16,404 nt of DNA from Burkholderiaceae bacterium (GTDB lineage: Bacteria > Pseudomonadota > Gammaproteobacteria > Burkholderiales > Burkholderiaceae_C), in NCBI GenBank assembly GCA_030726195.1, contig JANREF010000280.1, forward strand, positions 1 through 16,404, read 5' to 3'. The translations under genes were made by a program, and so were the position numbers. The notes under the pieces were generated by a model. The model did not search any database. It was not told the DNA's origin and worked only from the letters and a program-made list of their open reading frames with translations. Below are positions 1 to 9,114 of this stretch, piece after piece. Numbering within the stretch: position 1 is the first letter of the stretch; the number at the start of each line of letters is the position of its first letter.

Positions 1-622
1 GCTGCACATAGCGCTTGAGCCACACCTTGGCTGGGCCTTGCACAACGCTGGCATTGAGACTGCTGCCTGCGGGCAGGCGCATCCAACTCCATGGGCGCAA
101 CGCGTCGTCGCCTTCAAGCAAGTGCCCCTGCAACACCAGCAACTCTGCGCCATAGGCAAACGTGTCTTGCCAGACCTGACCTTGCGCGCTGTGCACCACA
201 CCAACCCACTCCCGTTCATCGCTGTGCAAGCTGTGCGTTCCGGGCCCGTTGGGCATGTCGGTATGGACCTGTGCGCAGTCACTGGGGTGCATGTGGCGCA
301 GCTTTACAAAGATAGTGGCGCCTTGATCCGCACGGGGGGTGTGGCTGCTCCCGGGTGGGTTGCGCACGTAGTGACCAGCGGGATGGTCACCCCGCTCGTC
401 TTGAAACACGCCGTCTAACACCACGTACTCTTCACCCAGCTCGTGGGTGTGCGGTGCAAACGAGGCACCCTTGTCGTAGCGCACGATGCTGGTGGCCAGC
501 GCCACCTCGCCACCCACACGTGAGAGCATGCGCCGCTGCACGCCGCCTTGCGGTGACGCCACCCAGGGCAGCGCATCGCCGTGAACAACGGTGCGAATGG
601 CTTCATTGGCGTTGATCAACAT
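1..622 (-). CDS. ChrR-type cupin domain protein (3' end cut by window edge)
   Basis: At least 207 codons, open to the left edge with no stop seen, so the C-terminus is missing. The start is the ATG at 620-622, preceded by a perfect AAGGAGG ribosome site 8 nt upstream. The first cupin half has the metal-binding pattern H58-T-H60-ELG-E64 and a later histidine H94 (in GSSHTP), next to a D-E-R-G-D-H-P-A-G stretch typical of the ChrR/Cupin_7 family. Residues about 130-200 look like a second, degenerate cupin half without the histidines. Family members are zinc- or iron-binding anti-sigma domains or small dioxygenase-like proteins. The N-terminal sigma-binding zinc domain of true ChrR is absent, so an anti-sigma role is not supported. 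It lies 49 nt downstream of the amine oxidase gene on the same strand and is probably co-transcribed with it. The substrate is unknown. Confidence 0.85.
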   Translation of the reverse strand, partial: MLINANEAIRTVVHGDALPWVASPQGGVQRRMLSRVGGEVALATSIVRYDKGASFAPHTHELGEEYVVLDGVFQDERGDHPAGHYVRNPPGSSHTPRADQGATIFVKLRHMHPSDCAQVHTDMPNGPGTHSLHSDEREWVGVVHSAQGQVWQDTFAYGAELLVLQGHLLEGDDALRPWSWMRLPAGSSLNASVVQGPAKVWLKRYVQ

Positions 623-671
623 AGGATGGGCCTCCTTGGCTGGGTGTGCATGGTGAGGTCTGTGTTCGGCG

Positions 672-1919
672 TCATGTTGTGCTGGCCGTGTTGGTGCGCG
701 CGTCCATCTCAGCCGCCACCGTCTCAGCCGAACGCACAGCGCCTTCGAGATAGCCTGTGAAGGTATCGGCAAACTCTGAGCCAGCCAACCAGGCCACGCC
801 ATCCCAGGGCGCGGGCAACTGCCGCGGTGGCTGCGATGGGTGGCCTTGCGCACCCGCGGCGTCGGCAGGCGTGGCCGTGTTGGCGTCTTGCGCCCAGTCC
901 TTTAAGCACACCCAGCTTGGCTGGCCCGCTTGTGGGCCAAACAGGCGCGTGAGCTGCTCAACACAGGCCTGCGTGAGCGCCTCTTTGCCCAACGAGCGGC
1001 GCCACTGCGCGGGCACCCCTACAAAGCCAAACAACGCGGCACAGGCTGCGTCTGGACTGCTGGCATCGTGCATTTCCACCATGGGGCCCAGCTGGCTGGA
1101 CGCGTCGCCGGACAAGCCCGCTTCGCGCCAAAACGCGCTGGGATAGGTGGCTACAAACTTGGCTTGACCTGCCATCCACGTGGGGGTGCGTGCCCACGCC
1201 TGCGTGATGGCCGCGGGCAGGGCCGGCTCCCAGCGCATCTGTTCGCCGAGCAAACGCGCGGGCAGCGCCAACACCACATGCGCGCCCACGTGCTGCACCT
1301 CGCCAGCGCGCGTGTGGGCCACAACGCGCACGCGCGACGAACCAGGGTGTACTGGGTCCCTAGCTGTGGCTGTGGCTGTGGCTGCGGTAGGAGCATATGC
1401 AGATGCAGATGCAGTAACGGGGTCAAGGCCAGAGGTGGCTTGGGCCAGGCGCGTCGCGTCAGCCTCATGGTGAATGGTGTGCACGCGGGTGTCGAGGCGC
1501 AACTCGGTGCGCGTCAGCCGTCCCAACAGCGCTTGCGTGAGAGCCGCCATGCCGCCCACCATGCGCTGCGACGCAGGCTGCTGGTAAAACGACGCGTCGT
1601 AACGCTGCACCGGCTGGTTGGGTCGCTCTAACAAGGCAGCGCCGCTTTGGTGCTGCGCAAACAGGCTCAAGCCCAGGGTCTCACACCAGTGGTGCAACCT
1701 GTCGTTGAGTTCAGGCCACAGCCAGCTGGGCCCCATGTCTACAACAGGCTGCGCGGTGTGCGCGGCATCGCTGCGCACGCGCCCGCCGATTCGTGCACGG
1801 GACTCCAGCAGCAACACCGAACGGCCTTGCTGCTCCAGCAAGTGGGCACACAACAGGCCCGCTACGCCAGCGCCAATCACAATGGTGGCGTCGGGTGGTG
1901 CTTGAAAGCTGTTGTGCAT
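672..1919 (-). CDS. FAD-dependent amine oxidase (flavin monoamine oxidase family)
   Basis: 415 aa from the ATG at 1917-1919. A TTG 90 nt further upstream is in frame, but using it would put the coding region into the terminator hairpin of the neighbouring operon and ahead of the dinucleotide fold, so I prefer the ATG. Residues 13-21 form the FAD-binding Rossmann motif (IVIGAGVAG), followed by acidic E39 at the end of the second strand and the GGR signature at 45-47. The C-terminus carries the family's closing FAD motif, with a G-Y-L-E-G-A-V core. These features place it in the amino_oxidase family, which oxidises primary or polyamine substrates to imines and releases H2O2. The substrate cannot be read from sequence. 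Residues about 160-195 are an alternating Ala/Thr/Ser insert encoded by hexanucleotide repeats, unlike the rest of the protein. The cupin gene follows 49 nt downstream. Confidence 0.88.
   Translation of the reverse strand: MHNSFQAPPDATIVIGAGVAGLLCAHLLEQQGRSVLLLESRARIGGRVRSDAAHTAQPVVDMGPSWLWPELNDRLHHWCETLGLSLFAQHQSGAALLERPNQPVQRYDASFYQQPASQRMVGGMAALTQALLGRLTRTELRLDTRVHTIHHEADATRLAQATSGLDPVTASASAYAPTAATATATARDPVHPGSSRVRVVAHTRAGEVQHVGAHVVLALPARLLGEQMRWEPALPAAITQAWARTPTWMAGQAKFVATYPSAFWREAGLSGDASSQLGPMVEMHDASSPDAACAALFGFVGVPAQWRRSLGKEALTQACVEQLTRLFGPQAGQPSWVCLKDWAQDANTATPADAAGAQGHPSQPPRQLPAPWDGVAWLAGSEFADTFTGYLEGAVRSAETVAAEMDARTNTASTT
1364..1414 (+). repeat. Two adjacent hexanucleotide tandem repeats inside the amine oxidase gene
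   Basis: On the plus strand there are three copies of CTGTGG plus one variant CTGCGG (1364-1387). After a short gap come three copies of ATGCAG (1397-1414). On the coding strand they specify an Ala/Thr/Ser-rich low-complexity stretch at residues about 169-186 of the amine oxidase. The unit is 6 bp, so copy-number changes would keep the reading frame. Confidence 0.85.
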
Positions 1920-2007
1920 GAGCTGGGCTGACTGTAGCAAGGTGAAGTGGACGCGGCTGGCTTGCGTGACACCAATGTCGCGCTGGGCGTATTGTGACCG
2001 GCCCAAC

Positions 2008-2033
2008 AAAAAAGGCCCCGGATGGGGCCTTTT
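2008..2033 (-). terminator. Intrinsic terminator of the dctPQM operon
   Basis: On the minus strand a perfect 10-bp stem (AAAAGGCCCC with GGGGCCTTTT, loop ATCC) runs into six consecutive T residues. It lies 15 nt after the dctM stop codon. The plus-strand reading also ends in four T residues, but no plus-strand gene ends here. Confidence 0.9.
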
Positions 2034-2048
2034 AAATGGCGTTAACGC

Positions 2049-3329
2049 TTAAATACCAATGTAGTTGGGCAGCGCCAAACTGATCGCAGGTATGTAAGTG
2101 ACCAACAGCAAAAACACCAGCAGCACAGACAGCCAAGGCAATGCAGCCTTGGTCACTTGCACCAAACTCATGCCCGTGATGCCACTGGTCACAAAGAGGT
2201 TCAGACCCACCGGTGGCGTCACCATACCGATCTCCATGTTGACCACCATGATCACACCCAGGTGAATGGGATCTATGCCCAACTCGGTGGCAATGGGAAA
2301 CAGTATGGGCGCCAGAATCAAGATGATGCCTGTGGGCTCCATGAAGTTGCCTGCAATCAGCAAAATCACGTTGACCACCAGCAAGAACATCCAAGGCGAC
2401 ATACCAAACGCCACAATGTGCTCGGCAATGGTTTGCGGAATGCGCTCTGTCGTGAGCACATGCGCGAACAACAAAGCGTTGACCACAATAAACATCAACA
2501 TGACCGTGGTTTTGGCGCTTTGCAAAAACACATCTGGCAACTGCTTGAAGGTCAGGTCGCGGTACACAAACACCGCCACCACCAGCGCATACACCGCCGA
2601 CACAGCAGCAGCCTCGGTGGGTGTGAACACGCCGCCATAAATGCCGCCCATGATGATGCCCAGCAGCGCAATGCCCCAGAACGAATCCAAGAACGCTTTG
2701 AACACCTCACCGCGCGATGCTTTGGGTGGGCGGGCCAATTGCAGCTTGCCCGCACGCCACCACACCGCCGCCATCAGCATCAAGCCCAGCAACATGCCTG
2801 GCACCACACCAGCCATGAACAAGCGCCCTACCGACACTTCGGTCACTGCGGCGTAGACCACCATGACGATAGACGGTGGGATCAGAATGCCCAATGTGCC
2901 CGCATTGCAAATCACGCCTGCAGCAAACTCTTTGCTGTAGCCGTTTTTCACCATACCGGCGATCACGATGGAGCCAATGGCCACCACCGTGGCGGGGCTA
3001 GAGGCCGACACGGCCGCAAACAACATACACGCCATGATGGACGCAATGGCCAAGCCGCCGCGCATGTGGCCCACCGATGCAATGGCAAAACGCACCATGC
3101 GCTTGGCCACACCACCTGTGGACATCAAGTTACCGGCCAACACAAAAAATGGAATGGCCAGCAAAGTGTAGTGCTCGCTGGTTTCAAACAACTTGATGGA
3201 CATGGACGCCAGCGAGTCTTGCGAGAAAAACACAATGGTGAGCAAGCTGGACAAACCCAAACTGATGGCCACTGGTATGCCCATGGCCATCAGCGCAAAC
3301 AAGGCTGCAAATAAAACGATGGTGCTCAT
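2049..3329 (-). CDS. dctM: TRAP dicarboxylate transporter, large permease subunit DctM
   Basis: 426 aa, the normal length for DctM. It is hydrophobic throughout, with about a dozen predicted membrane segments. Family signatures include GIPVAISLGLSS near the N-terminus, the IPFFVLAGNLMSTGG stretch at about 58-72, and a late TPPVGLNLFV segment. DctM forms the transport channel and, with DctQ, makes an inner-membrane, ion-gradient-driven importer of carboxylates delivered by the periplasmic protein DctP. The ATG overlaps the dctQ stop codon (ATGA), indicating translational coupling, and an AGGAG site lies upstream inside dctQ. It is the last gene of the operon and is followed by an intrinsic terminator. 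The exact substrate (C4-dicarboxylate or another organic acid) is not determined by this subunit. Confidence 0.95.
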   Translation of the reverse strand: MSTIVLFAALFALMAMGIPVAISLGLSSLLTIVFFSQDSLASMSIKLFETSEHYTLLAIPFFVLAGNLMSTGGVAKRMVRFAIASVGHMRGGLAIASIMACMLFAAVSASSPATVVAIGSIVIAGMVKNGYSKEFAAGVICNAGTLGILIPPSIVMVVYAAVTEVSVGRLFMAGVVPGMLLGLMLMAAVWWRAGKLQLARPPKASRGEVFKAFLDSFWGIALLGIIMGGIYGGVFTPTEAAAVSAVYALVVAVFVYRDLTFKQLPDVFLQSAKTTVMLMFIVVNALLFAHVLTTERIPQTIAEHIVAFGMSPWMFLLVVNVILLIAGNFMEPTGIILILAPILFPIATELGIDPIHLGVIMVVNMEIGMVTPPVGLNLFVTSGITGMSLVQVTKAALPWLSVLLVFLLLVTYIPAISLALPNYIGI

Positions 3330-3874
3330 GAGCGTGCTCCTGTGGTCTCAAACGCATCGTCTTGCGCGCGCAGGTGCATGGCATCAGCGGCTTCGTCTGC
3401 CAACGACAGACTGCTGATGTGACCGGTGACCAATTTGTAAAAGATCTGCAAAAACCGAAAGCCGACCAGGGCGTAGCCAAAGGGCATCACTGCCAGCACC
3501 TTCCAGCGCTCAATCGGCATGTCTTCCAGCTCAATGCCCACCATGGCCATTTTGCTCACGTAAACATAAGAGCCCGACAAAACCAAGCCCACGTAGACCA
3601 TGATCAACAGCACCGACACGATGGCCACGGCGCGCCGGGGACGCTCGGGCAACAACTTGACCAAGGCATCCACGCCAATGTGTGCGCCCACGCGTACGCC
3701 ATAAGAGATGCCAACAAAAATCATGATGGCGAAAAACACCGTGGTGAGCTCAAGTGCCCAGGTGAAGCCGCCGTTGAATACGTAGCGCAACACCACTTGT
3801 GTGAACGACAAGGCCGTCATCAACAGCAGCATCAGCGAAATGACCCACTCTTCAAATTTATCTAATACGCGCAT
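3326..3874 (-). CDS. dctQ: TRAP dicarboxylate transporter, small permease subunit DctQ
   Basis: 182 aa from the ATG at 3872-3874. The preceding codon is GTG and could also start the protein; GGGAG lies 6 nt before the ATG. It has four hydrophobic segments, as expected for DctQ, and the family's conserved late stretch MPIERWKVLAVMPFGYAL. DctQ is the small inner-membrane partner of DctM and docks the binding protein. The gene follows dctP after a 119-nt gap that holds an intrinsic terminator, so it is probably expressed at a lower level than dctP. It overlaps dctM by 4 nt. Its C-terminal tail after the fourth segment is longer than needed for the membrane core and is hydrophilic. Confidence 0.93.
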   Translation of the reverse strand: MRVLDKFEEWVISLMLLLMTALSFTQVVLRYVFNGGFTWALELTTVFFAIMIFVGISYGVRVGAHIGVDALVKLLPERPRRAVAIVSVLLIMVYVGLVLSGSYVYVSKMAMVGIELEDMPIERWKVLAVMPFGYALVGFRFLQIFYKLVTGHISSLSLADEAADAMHLRAQDDAFETTGARS

Positions 3875-3886
3875 CACGCACTCCCG

Positions 3887-3920
3887 AAAAAAAGCCTCGC
3901 ATCTGGTAGGAGCGAGGCTT
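3887..3920 (-). terminator. Intrinsic (partial) terminator between dctP and dctQ
   Basis: On the minus strand a perfect 9-bp stem (AAGCCTCGC with GCGAGGCTT, 11-nt loop) is followed by a run of T residues (3893-3887). It lies 73 nt after the dctP stop codon and 12 nt before the dctQ start. Because dctQ and dctM show no separate promoter that I can recognise, it probably lets some transcripts through. Confidence 0.85.
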
Positions 3921-3993
3921 GGTGAACGTTGAATAGTTCAAGACCAGCGGTCAGTGCACGGGGCCCAAGCCACGGCACACGGGCGCGCGTAGC

Positions 3994-5263
<1,270 letters not shown>

Positions 5264-6262
5264 ATGACCCGCTTGAATACACAACCGTTGCTGCGCTGGG
5301 TAGCGCCCATTGGCCTATCACTGGCCGCCTTTGCCATGCCAGCCCAAGCCTTTGAACCCGGCAACACCGAATGCATTGCACCTGCGGGCGCTGGCGGCGG
5401 CTGGGACTTCACGTGCCGCCAAGTGGGTAAGACGCTGCAAGACCTGAAACTCATTCCAGGCTCCATGCAAGTGGTGAACAAAGCTGGCGGCGGCGGCGGC
5501 GTCGCGTTTGCCGAAGTGGTGAACAAGCGCAACACCGACAACAACTTGATCGTGGCCGCATCGTCTGCCACGGCCACACGCTTGGCCCAAGGCGCATACC
5601 CAGGCAACAACATGTCTGAAGTGCGTTGGCTGGCGGCTGTGGGCGCCGATTACGGCATCATCGCTGTGGCCAAAGACTCACCCATCAAAACGCTGCCAGA
5701 GCTGTTTGCCAAGATGAAGGCCGACTCCAAAGCGGTGTCGTTTGCGGGTGGCTCAGCCGTGGGCGGCTGGGACCACTTGAAGGTGTTGATGGCGGCACGC
5801 AAAGGCGGCATCAACGATGTGCGCACCATCAAGTACGTGGCCTTTGACGGCGGCGGCGAGGCGGTCACCCAACTGCTTGCTGGCAAGGTTCAGGCCTTTA
5901 CAGGTGACGCATCTGAAGCCAAAGGCTTTGTAGACGCAGGCAGCATCAAGGTGTTGGCCGTATTAGCCCCCGAGCGTTTGGACGGTGACTTCGCCATGTT
6001 CCCAACTGCCAAAGAGCAAGGCGTGAACGTGGTGGGTGCCAACTGGCGCGGCTTCTACGCACCAGGCAAGATGTCTGACGAGGCCTACAACTACTGGGTC
6101 AAGCAGCTGGGCGCAACCTACGACTCCAAGGCTTGGAAGGCCACCATGGCCTCCAACGGCTTGGCACCTCTGAACCTGCGTGGCGACGCCTTTGGCGCGT
6201 TCGTGAAAGAGTCGGTGCAAGACATTCAAGACATTTCCAAAGAAATCGGCTTGATCAAGTAA
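5264..6262 (+). CDS. tctC: Tripartite tricarboxylate transporter binding protein TctC
   Basis: 332 aa. Residues 1-29 are a signal peptide (cleavage after MPAQA). The mature protein shows the TctC/Bug family pattern: a PAGAGGGWDFTCR loop near the N-terminus, the VNKAGGGGGVAF ligand loop, and the conserved FAGGSAVGGWDH and FDGGGEAVTQLLAGKV segments. The mature region fits the family's usual size. It binds a carboxylate (citrate in the founding members; other di- or tricarboxylates in Bug proteins) in the periplasm for TctAB. The start is fixed by GGAG 8 nt upstream. It heads tctC-tctB-tctA; the 121-nt gap to tctB holds two strong hairpins that probably stabilise the tctC message. The ligand is unknown. 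Confidence 0.95.
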   Translation: MTRLNTQPLLRWVAPIGLSLAAFAMPAQAFEPGNTECIAPAGAGGGWDFTCRQVGKTLQDLKLIPGSMQVVNKAGGGGGVAFAEVVNKRNTDNNLIVAASSATATRLAQGAYPGNNMSEVRWLAAVGADYGIIAVAKDSPIKTLPELFAKMKADSKAVSFAGGSAVGGWDHLKVLMAARKGGINDVRTIKYVAFDGGGEAVTQLLAGKVQAFTGDASEAKGFVDAGSIKVLAVLAPERLDGDFAMFPTAKEQGVNVVGANWRGFYAPGKMSDEAYNYWVKQLGATYDSKAWKATMASNGLAPLNLRGDAFGAFVKESVQDIQDISKEIGLIK

Positions 6263-6297
6263 GCGCCGGGCTTGCAACTGCGTTTGCACCACATCGT

Positions 6298-6355
6298 GCA
6301 GCGCGGGCTGGCCCCGCGCTGCGCACAACCACCGCCTGCTGGCCAGTGCGGTGGT
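6298..6355 (+). other. Two tandem perfect hairpins between tctC and tctB
   Basis: Hairpin 1 has a 10-bp perfect stem, GCAGCGCGGG (6298-6307) with CCCGCGCTGC (6313-6322), and a 5-nt loop. Hairpin 2 has an 8-bp perfect stem, ACCACCGC (6328-6335) with GCGGTGGT (6348-6355), and a 12-nt loop that itself contains CTGGCCAG. Neither is followed by a T run, so they are not classical terminators. They sit 35 nt past the tctC stop codon, the usual place for mRNA-stabilising stem-loops after a binding-protein gene. Confidence 0.75.
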
Positions 6356-6383
6356 CTGTCCCCTCCTCACTGAAGCGACCCGT

Positions 6384-6815
6384 ATGAGTGACCGTATTTT
6401 TGGCTCTATTTGCATCGCCTTGGCCGCATTCATGGCCTGGGGTGCCAGCGTGATTGAAGAAAGCTTCATACAAGACCCACTGGGGCCTAAGGCGTTTCCA
6501 ATCGTGATCGCCATCGTGCTGGTCGCTTGCGGTATTGCCATTTGGCTCAAGCCAGACGCGCAACCGCAATGGCCACGCGCTCGCAAACTGATCCAGCTGC
6601 TGTGGGCCATCTCAGCCATGGTGCTATACGCCCAGGCTCTACCTGTTGTTGGCTTTGTCATCGCCACCGCCGCAGCCGCGGGCTTTTTGTCGTGGCAGCT
6701 GGGCGCACAGGTGAAAGAAGCGGCAGTGGCTGGCGTGCTGATTTCCGTAGGCATTTACGCCGTATTTCATTTGGTGCTGGGCTTGTCGCTTGCGCGCGGG
6801 CCACTTGGTTTTTAA
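6384..6815 (+). CDS. tctB: Tripartite tricarboxylate transporter small membrane subunit TctB
   Basis: 143 aa from the ATG at 6384. An in-frame GTG 33 nt upstream overlaps the second intergenic hairpin and is less likely. There are four hydrophobic segments, at about residues 8-24, 33-51, 70-90 and 105-135, matching the TctB (DUF1468) family in length and layout. An early D-P-x-G-P-x-x-F-P stretch is typical of the family. TctB is the small inner-membrane partner of TctA in the TTT transporter. No strong ribosome site is visible before the ATG. It lies 25 nt before tctA in the same operon. Confidence 0.9.
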   Translation: MSDRIFGSICIALAAFMAWGASVIEESFIQDPLGPKAFPIVIAIVLVACGIAIWLKPDAQPQWPRARKLIQLLWAISAMVLYAQALPVVGFVIATAAAAGFLSWQLGAQVKEAAVAGVLISVGIYAVFHLVLGLSLARGPLGF

Positions 6816-6840
6816 ACGCACCCAACCATAAAGATTCGCC

Positions 6841-8379
6841 ATGGACGCGCTGTACTCACTTGCCGATGGTTTTGCCATCGCCCTTACTTGGCAAAACCTA
6901 GGCCTAGCGCTGCTGGGTTGCTTTTTAGGCACGCTCATTGGCGCGCTGCCAGGCCTTGGCCCGTCTAATGGCGTGGCCATTTTGATACCACTGGTGTTCA
7001 GCATTGGCCTGCCCGCTGCACCGTCGTTGATTTTGCTCACCAGCGTCTACTACGGCGCCATGTATGGCGGGCGCATTTCGTCTATTTTGCTGAACATACC
7101 GGGTGACGAGCCCGCCATGATGACCACACTAGACGGTTTTCCCATGGCGCAAAAAGGCCAAGCAGGCGAGGCTTTGGCCATCTCGGGTATTGCATCGTTT
7201 GTCGGCGCGTTTGTGGCCACCTGGGGCCTTGTATTTTTGGCGCCGCAACTGGTAAAAGTCGCACTGCTGTTTGGCCCTGCCGAGTACTTTGCATTGTTTG
7301 CACTCGCGTTTGCAACGCTGGGGGGCTTGTCCAGTAAAAACCAAGCCAAAGCCGCCGTAGCCGCAGCCATTGGTTTGGCCATTGCCATGATTGGTGTAGA
7401 CGGCCAAACCGGTGTGCCACGCTTTGCCTTCAACAATGTGCACTTCTATGACGGCGTTGACTTTTTGGTCGCCATCGTGGGTTTGTTTGCGGTCGCCGAG
7501 GTGTTGGTGTTTATTGAGCACCATGGCACAGGCCACGGCTCTGACGGCGCCACCGCCGCCAAACTGGGCCGCATCACACCGCCTCTGTCCATGGTCAAGC
7601 AAACCTCCGGCGCCATGGGTCGCGGCACCGTGCTGGGCTTTATCGCGGGCGTATTGCCCGGCGCTGGCGCGTCATTGGGCTCCTTCATTGCCTATGCCGC
7701 CGAAAAGAAGTTCTCCAACAAAGACGACACCTTTGGCAAGGGCGATCCGCGCGGTGTGGCTGCACCGGAAGCTGGCAACAACGCCGCTGCGGGCGGTGCG
7801 CTGGTGCCCATGTTGGCGCTGGGTGTGCCAGGCTCAGGCACCACAGCCGTGTTGTTGGCCATGTTGCTGGCGCTGGACATCACACCAGGCCCACTGCTGT
7901 TCACCAAAAACCCCGATGTGGTGTGGGGCCTCATTGCCGCGCTGTTCATTGGCAACGTCATGTTGCTGGCCATGAACATTCCCATGGTGGGCTTGTTCAT
8001 GCGTGTCTTGGCCATTCCCAGCAAATACCTCATGCCCGCCGTCGCCATGATTTCCTTTGTGGGTATCTACGGCATTTCCGGCTCCATCTTTGACTTGATG
8101 GTCATGATCGCCTTTGGTGTGCTGGGTTGGGTCTTACGCAAACTGGAGGTGCCGCAGGTCCCCGTTATTTTGGGACTGCTGCTGGGCACGCAAATGGAAA
8201 ACAACTTGCGCCGCGCCATGACCATTTCTGACGGCGACTTGTGGGCTTTGGTGGAGTCCCCCTTGGCCATTGGCTTGTGGGCAACCGCCATCATTGGGTT
8301 TATATTGCCCATGATCCTCGGGCGTTTTGTACGCGTGCCCGCGCCCCAACAGGTGCAAGACACAACCCCCAGCGCCTAG
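6841..8379 (+). CDS. tctA: Tripartite tricarboxylate transporter large membrane subunit TctA
   Basis: 512 aa, the standard TctA length. It is highly hydrophobic, with about 12 membrane segments in two related halves. The first-half signature GALPGLGPSNG (about residues 36-46) and its second-half counterpart GVLPGAGASLGS are the two family pore motifs. The conserved G-x-R-I-S-S-I-L-L-N-I-P-G-D-E-P segment and the APEAGNNAAAGGALVP stretch are both present. It is the ion-gradient-driven channel that imports the carboxylate delivered by TctC. It is the last structural gene of tctCBA; the regulator gene tctD starts 60 nt downstream beyond a hairpin. Confidence 0.96.
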   Translation: MDALYSLADGFAIALTWQNLGLALLGCFLGTLIGALPGLGPSNGVAILIPLVFSIGLPAAPSLILLTSVYYGAMYGGRISSILLNIPGDEPAMMTTLDGFPMAQKGQAGEALAISGIASFVGAFVATWGLVFLAPQLVKVALLFGPAEYFALFALAFATLGGLSSKNQAKAAVAAAIGLAIAMIGVDGQTGVPRFAFNNVHFYDGVDFLVAIVGLFAVAEVLVFIEHHGTGHGSDGATAAKLGRITPPLSMVKQTSGAMGRGTVLGFIAGVLPGAGASLGSFIAYAAEKKFSNKDDTFGKGDPRGVAAPEAGNNAAAGGALVPMLALGVPGSGTTAVLLAMLLALDITPGPLLFTKNPDVVWGLIAALFIGNVMLLAMNIPMVGLFMRVLAIPSKYLMPAVAMISFVGIYGISGSIFDLMVMIAFGVLGWVLRKLEVPQVPVILGLLLGTQMENNLRRAMTISDGDLWALVESPLAIGLWATAIIGFILPMILGRFVRVPAPQQVQDTTPSA

Positions 8380-8397
8380 AGCCAAGTCACCCCACAC

Positions 8398-8420
8398 GCT
8401 GCCAGCGCGACTCTGGCAGC
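8398..8420 (+). other. Hairpin between tctA and tctD
   Basis: Perfect 8-bp stem GCTGCCAG (8398-8405) with CTGGCAGC (8413-8420) and a 7-nt loop. It lies 18 nt after the tctA stop and 19 nt before the tctD start. It is followed by GGGCCC rather than T residues, so it is not a typical terminator. It may attenuate or process the transcript between the transporter and regulator genes. Confidence 0.65.
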
Positions 8421-8439
8421 GGGCCCACCTGAGCCGCCC

Positions 8440-9114
8440 ATGTATTTGTTGCTTGTTGAAGACGAGGCCTCCTTGGCAGAAGGGCTGGTTGGTTTGCTCA
8501 CCGCCAGAGGCCACAAGGTAGAGTGGGCCAGCCACGGCGCCATGGCGCTACAAGCCGCGCAAACGCACCGCTTTGACGTGGTGGTGCTGGACTTGGGCCT
8601 ACCCGACATCAGCGGCATGCGCGTACTGGCCACACTGCGCGAGCAGCACGCCGACATACCGGTGCTCATTTTGTCTGCGCGTGACCAGGCCATAGACAAA
8701 ATCGATGCCATCAACGCAGGCGCCGACGACTATTTGAGCAAGCCCTTTGACGCCGCCGAACTAGAAGCGCGCTTGTTCGCACTCCTACGCAGACGCGGCG
8801 GCGCAGCCTCGGCCAAGCTCGATTGCGCAGGCGTGAGCTTTGACGCCAACACGCGGCGCTTCCACTGCCAAGGACACACGCTCAACGTTAGCCCGCGCGA
8901 ACACCTGGCGCTGCTGGCTTTGGTGCAAGCACAAGGTACACCACTGAGCCGCCAAGAGTTGTTTGACCGCGTGTTCGTCACCGACGACGACATTGCGCAC
9001 GACGCACTCGACGTGGTGCTGTATCGCCTGCGCAAACGCTTGGACGAGCTGGGCGTGGCCATTCGCAATGTGCGCGGCATTGGCTTTTACTTAGAGGCCA
9101 GCCACACGCCGTGA
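8440..9114 (+). CDS. tctD: TctD-type response regulator (OmpR family)
   Basis: 224 aa. The receiver domain (about 1-115) has the acidic pair E7/D8, phospho-acceptor D51 (in VVLDLGLPD), S79 (in LILSARD) and K101 (in LSKPFD). The C-terminal half (about 125-220) is an OmpR/PhoB winged helix, with the family ending R-N-V-R-G-I-G-F-Y-L. The gene overlaps tctE by 4 nt and lies directly after tctCBA. In Salmonella and Bordetella such TctD/BctD proteins control the adjacent tricarboxylate transporter. I infer it controls the tctC promoter at 4972-5263 and possibly this operon. The start ATG at 8440 has only a weak ribosome site. Confidence 0.92.
   Translation: MYLLLVEDEASLAEGLVGLLTARGHKVEWASHGAMALQAAQTHRFDVVVLDLGLPDISGMRVLATLREQHADIPVLILSARDQAIDKIDAINAGADDYLSKPFDAAELEARLFALLRRRGGAASAKLDCAGVSFDANTRRFHCQGHTLNVSPREHLALLALVQAQGTPLSRQELFDRVFVTDDDIAHDALDVVLYRLRKRLDELGVAIRNVRGIGFYLEASHTP

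Noticed and set aside
930..1631. A 233-codon plus-strand open frame opposite the amine oxidase gene
   Set aside because: The composition is Arg/Ala/His-rich without any family signature, and the opposite strand has a clear FAD enzyme.
2157..3314. A long plus-strand open frame (385 codons) opposite dctM
   Set aside because: Its product is dominated by His, Gln and Arg, with no domain or ribosome site. It is a reverse-complement shadow of the well-supported dctM gene.
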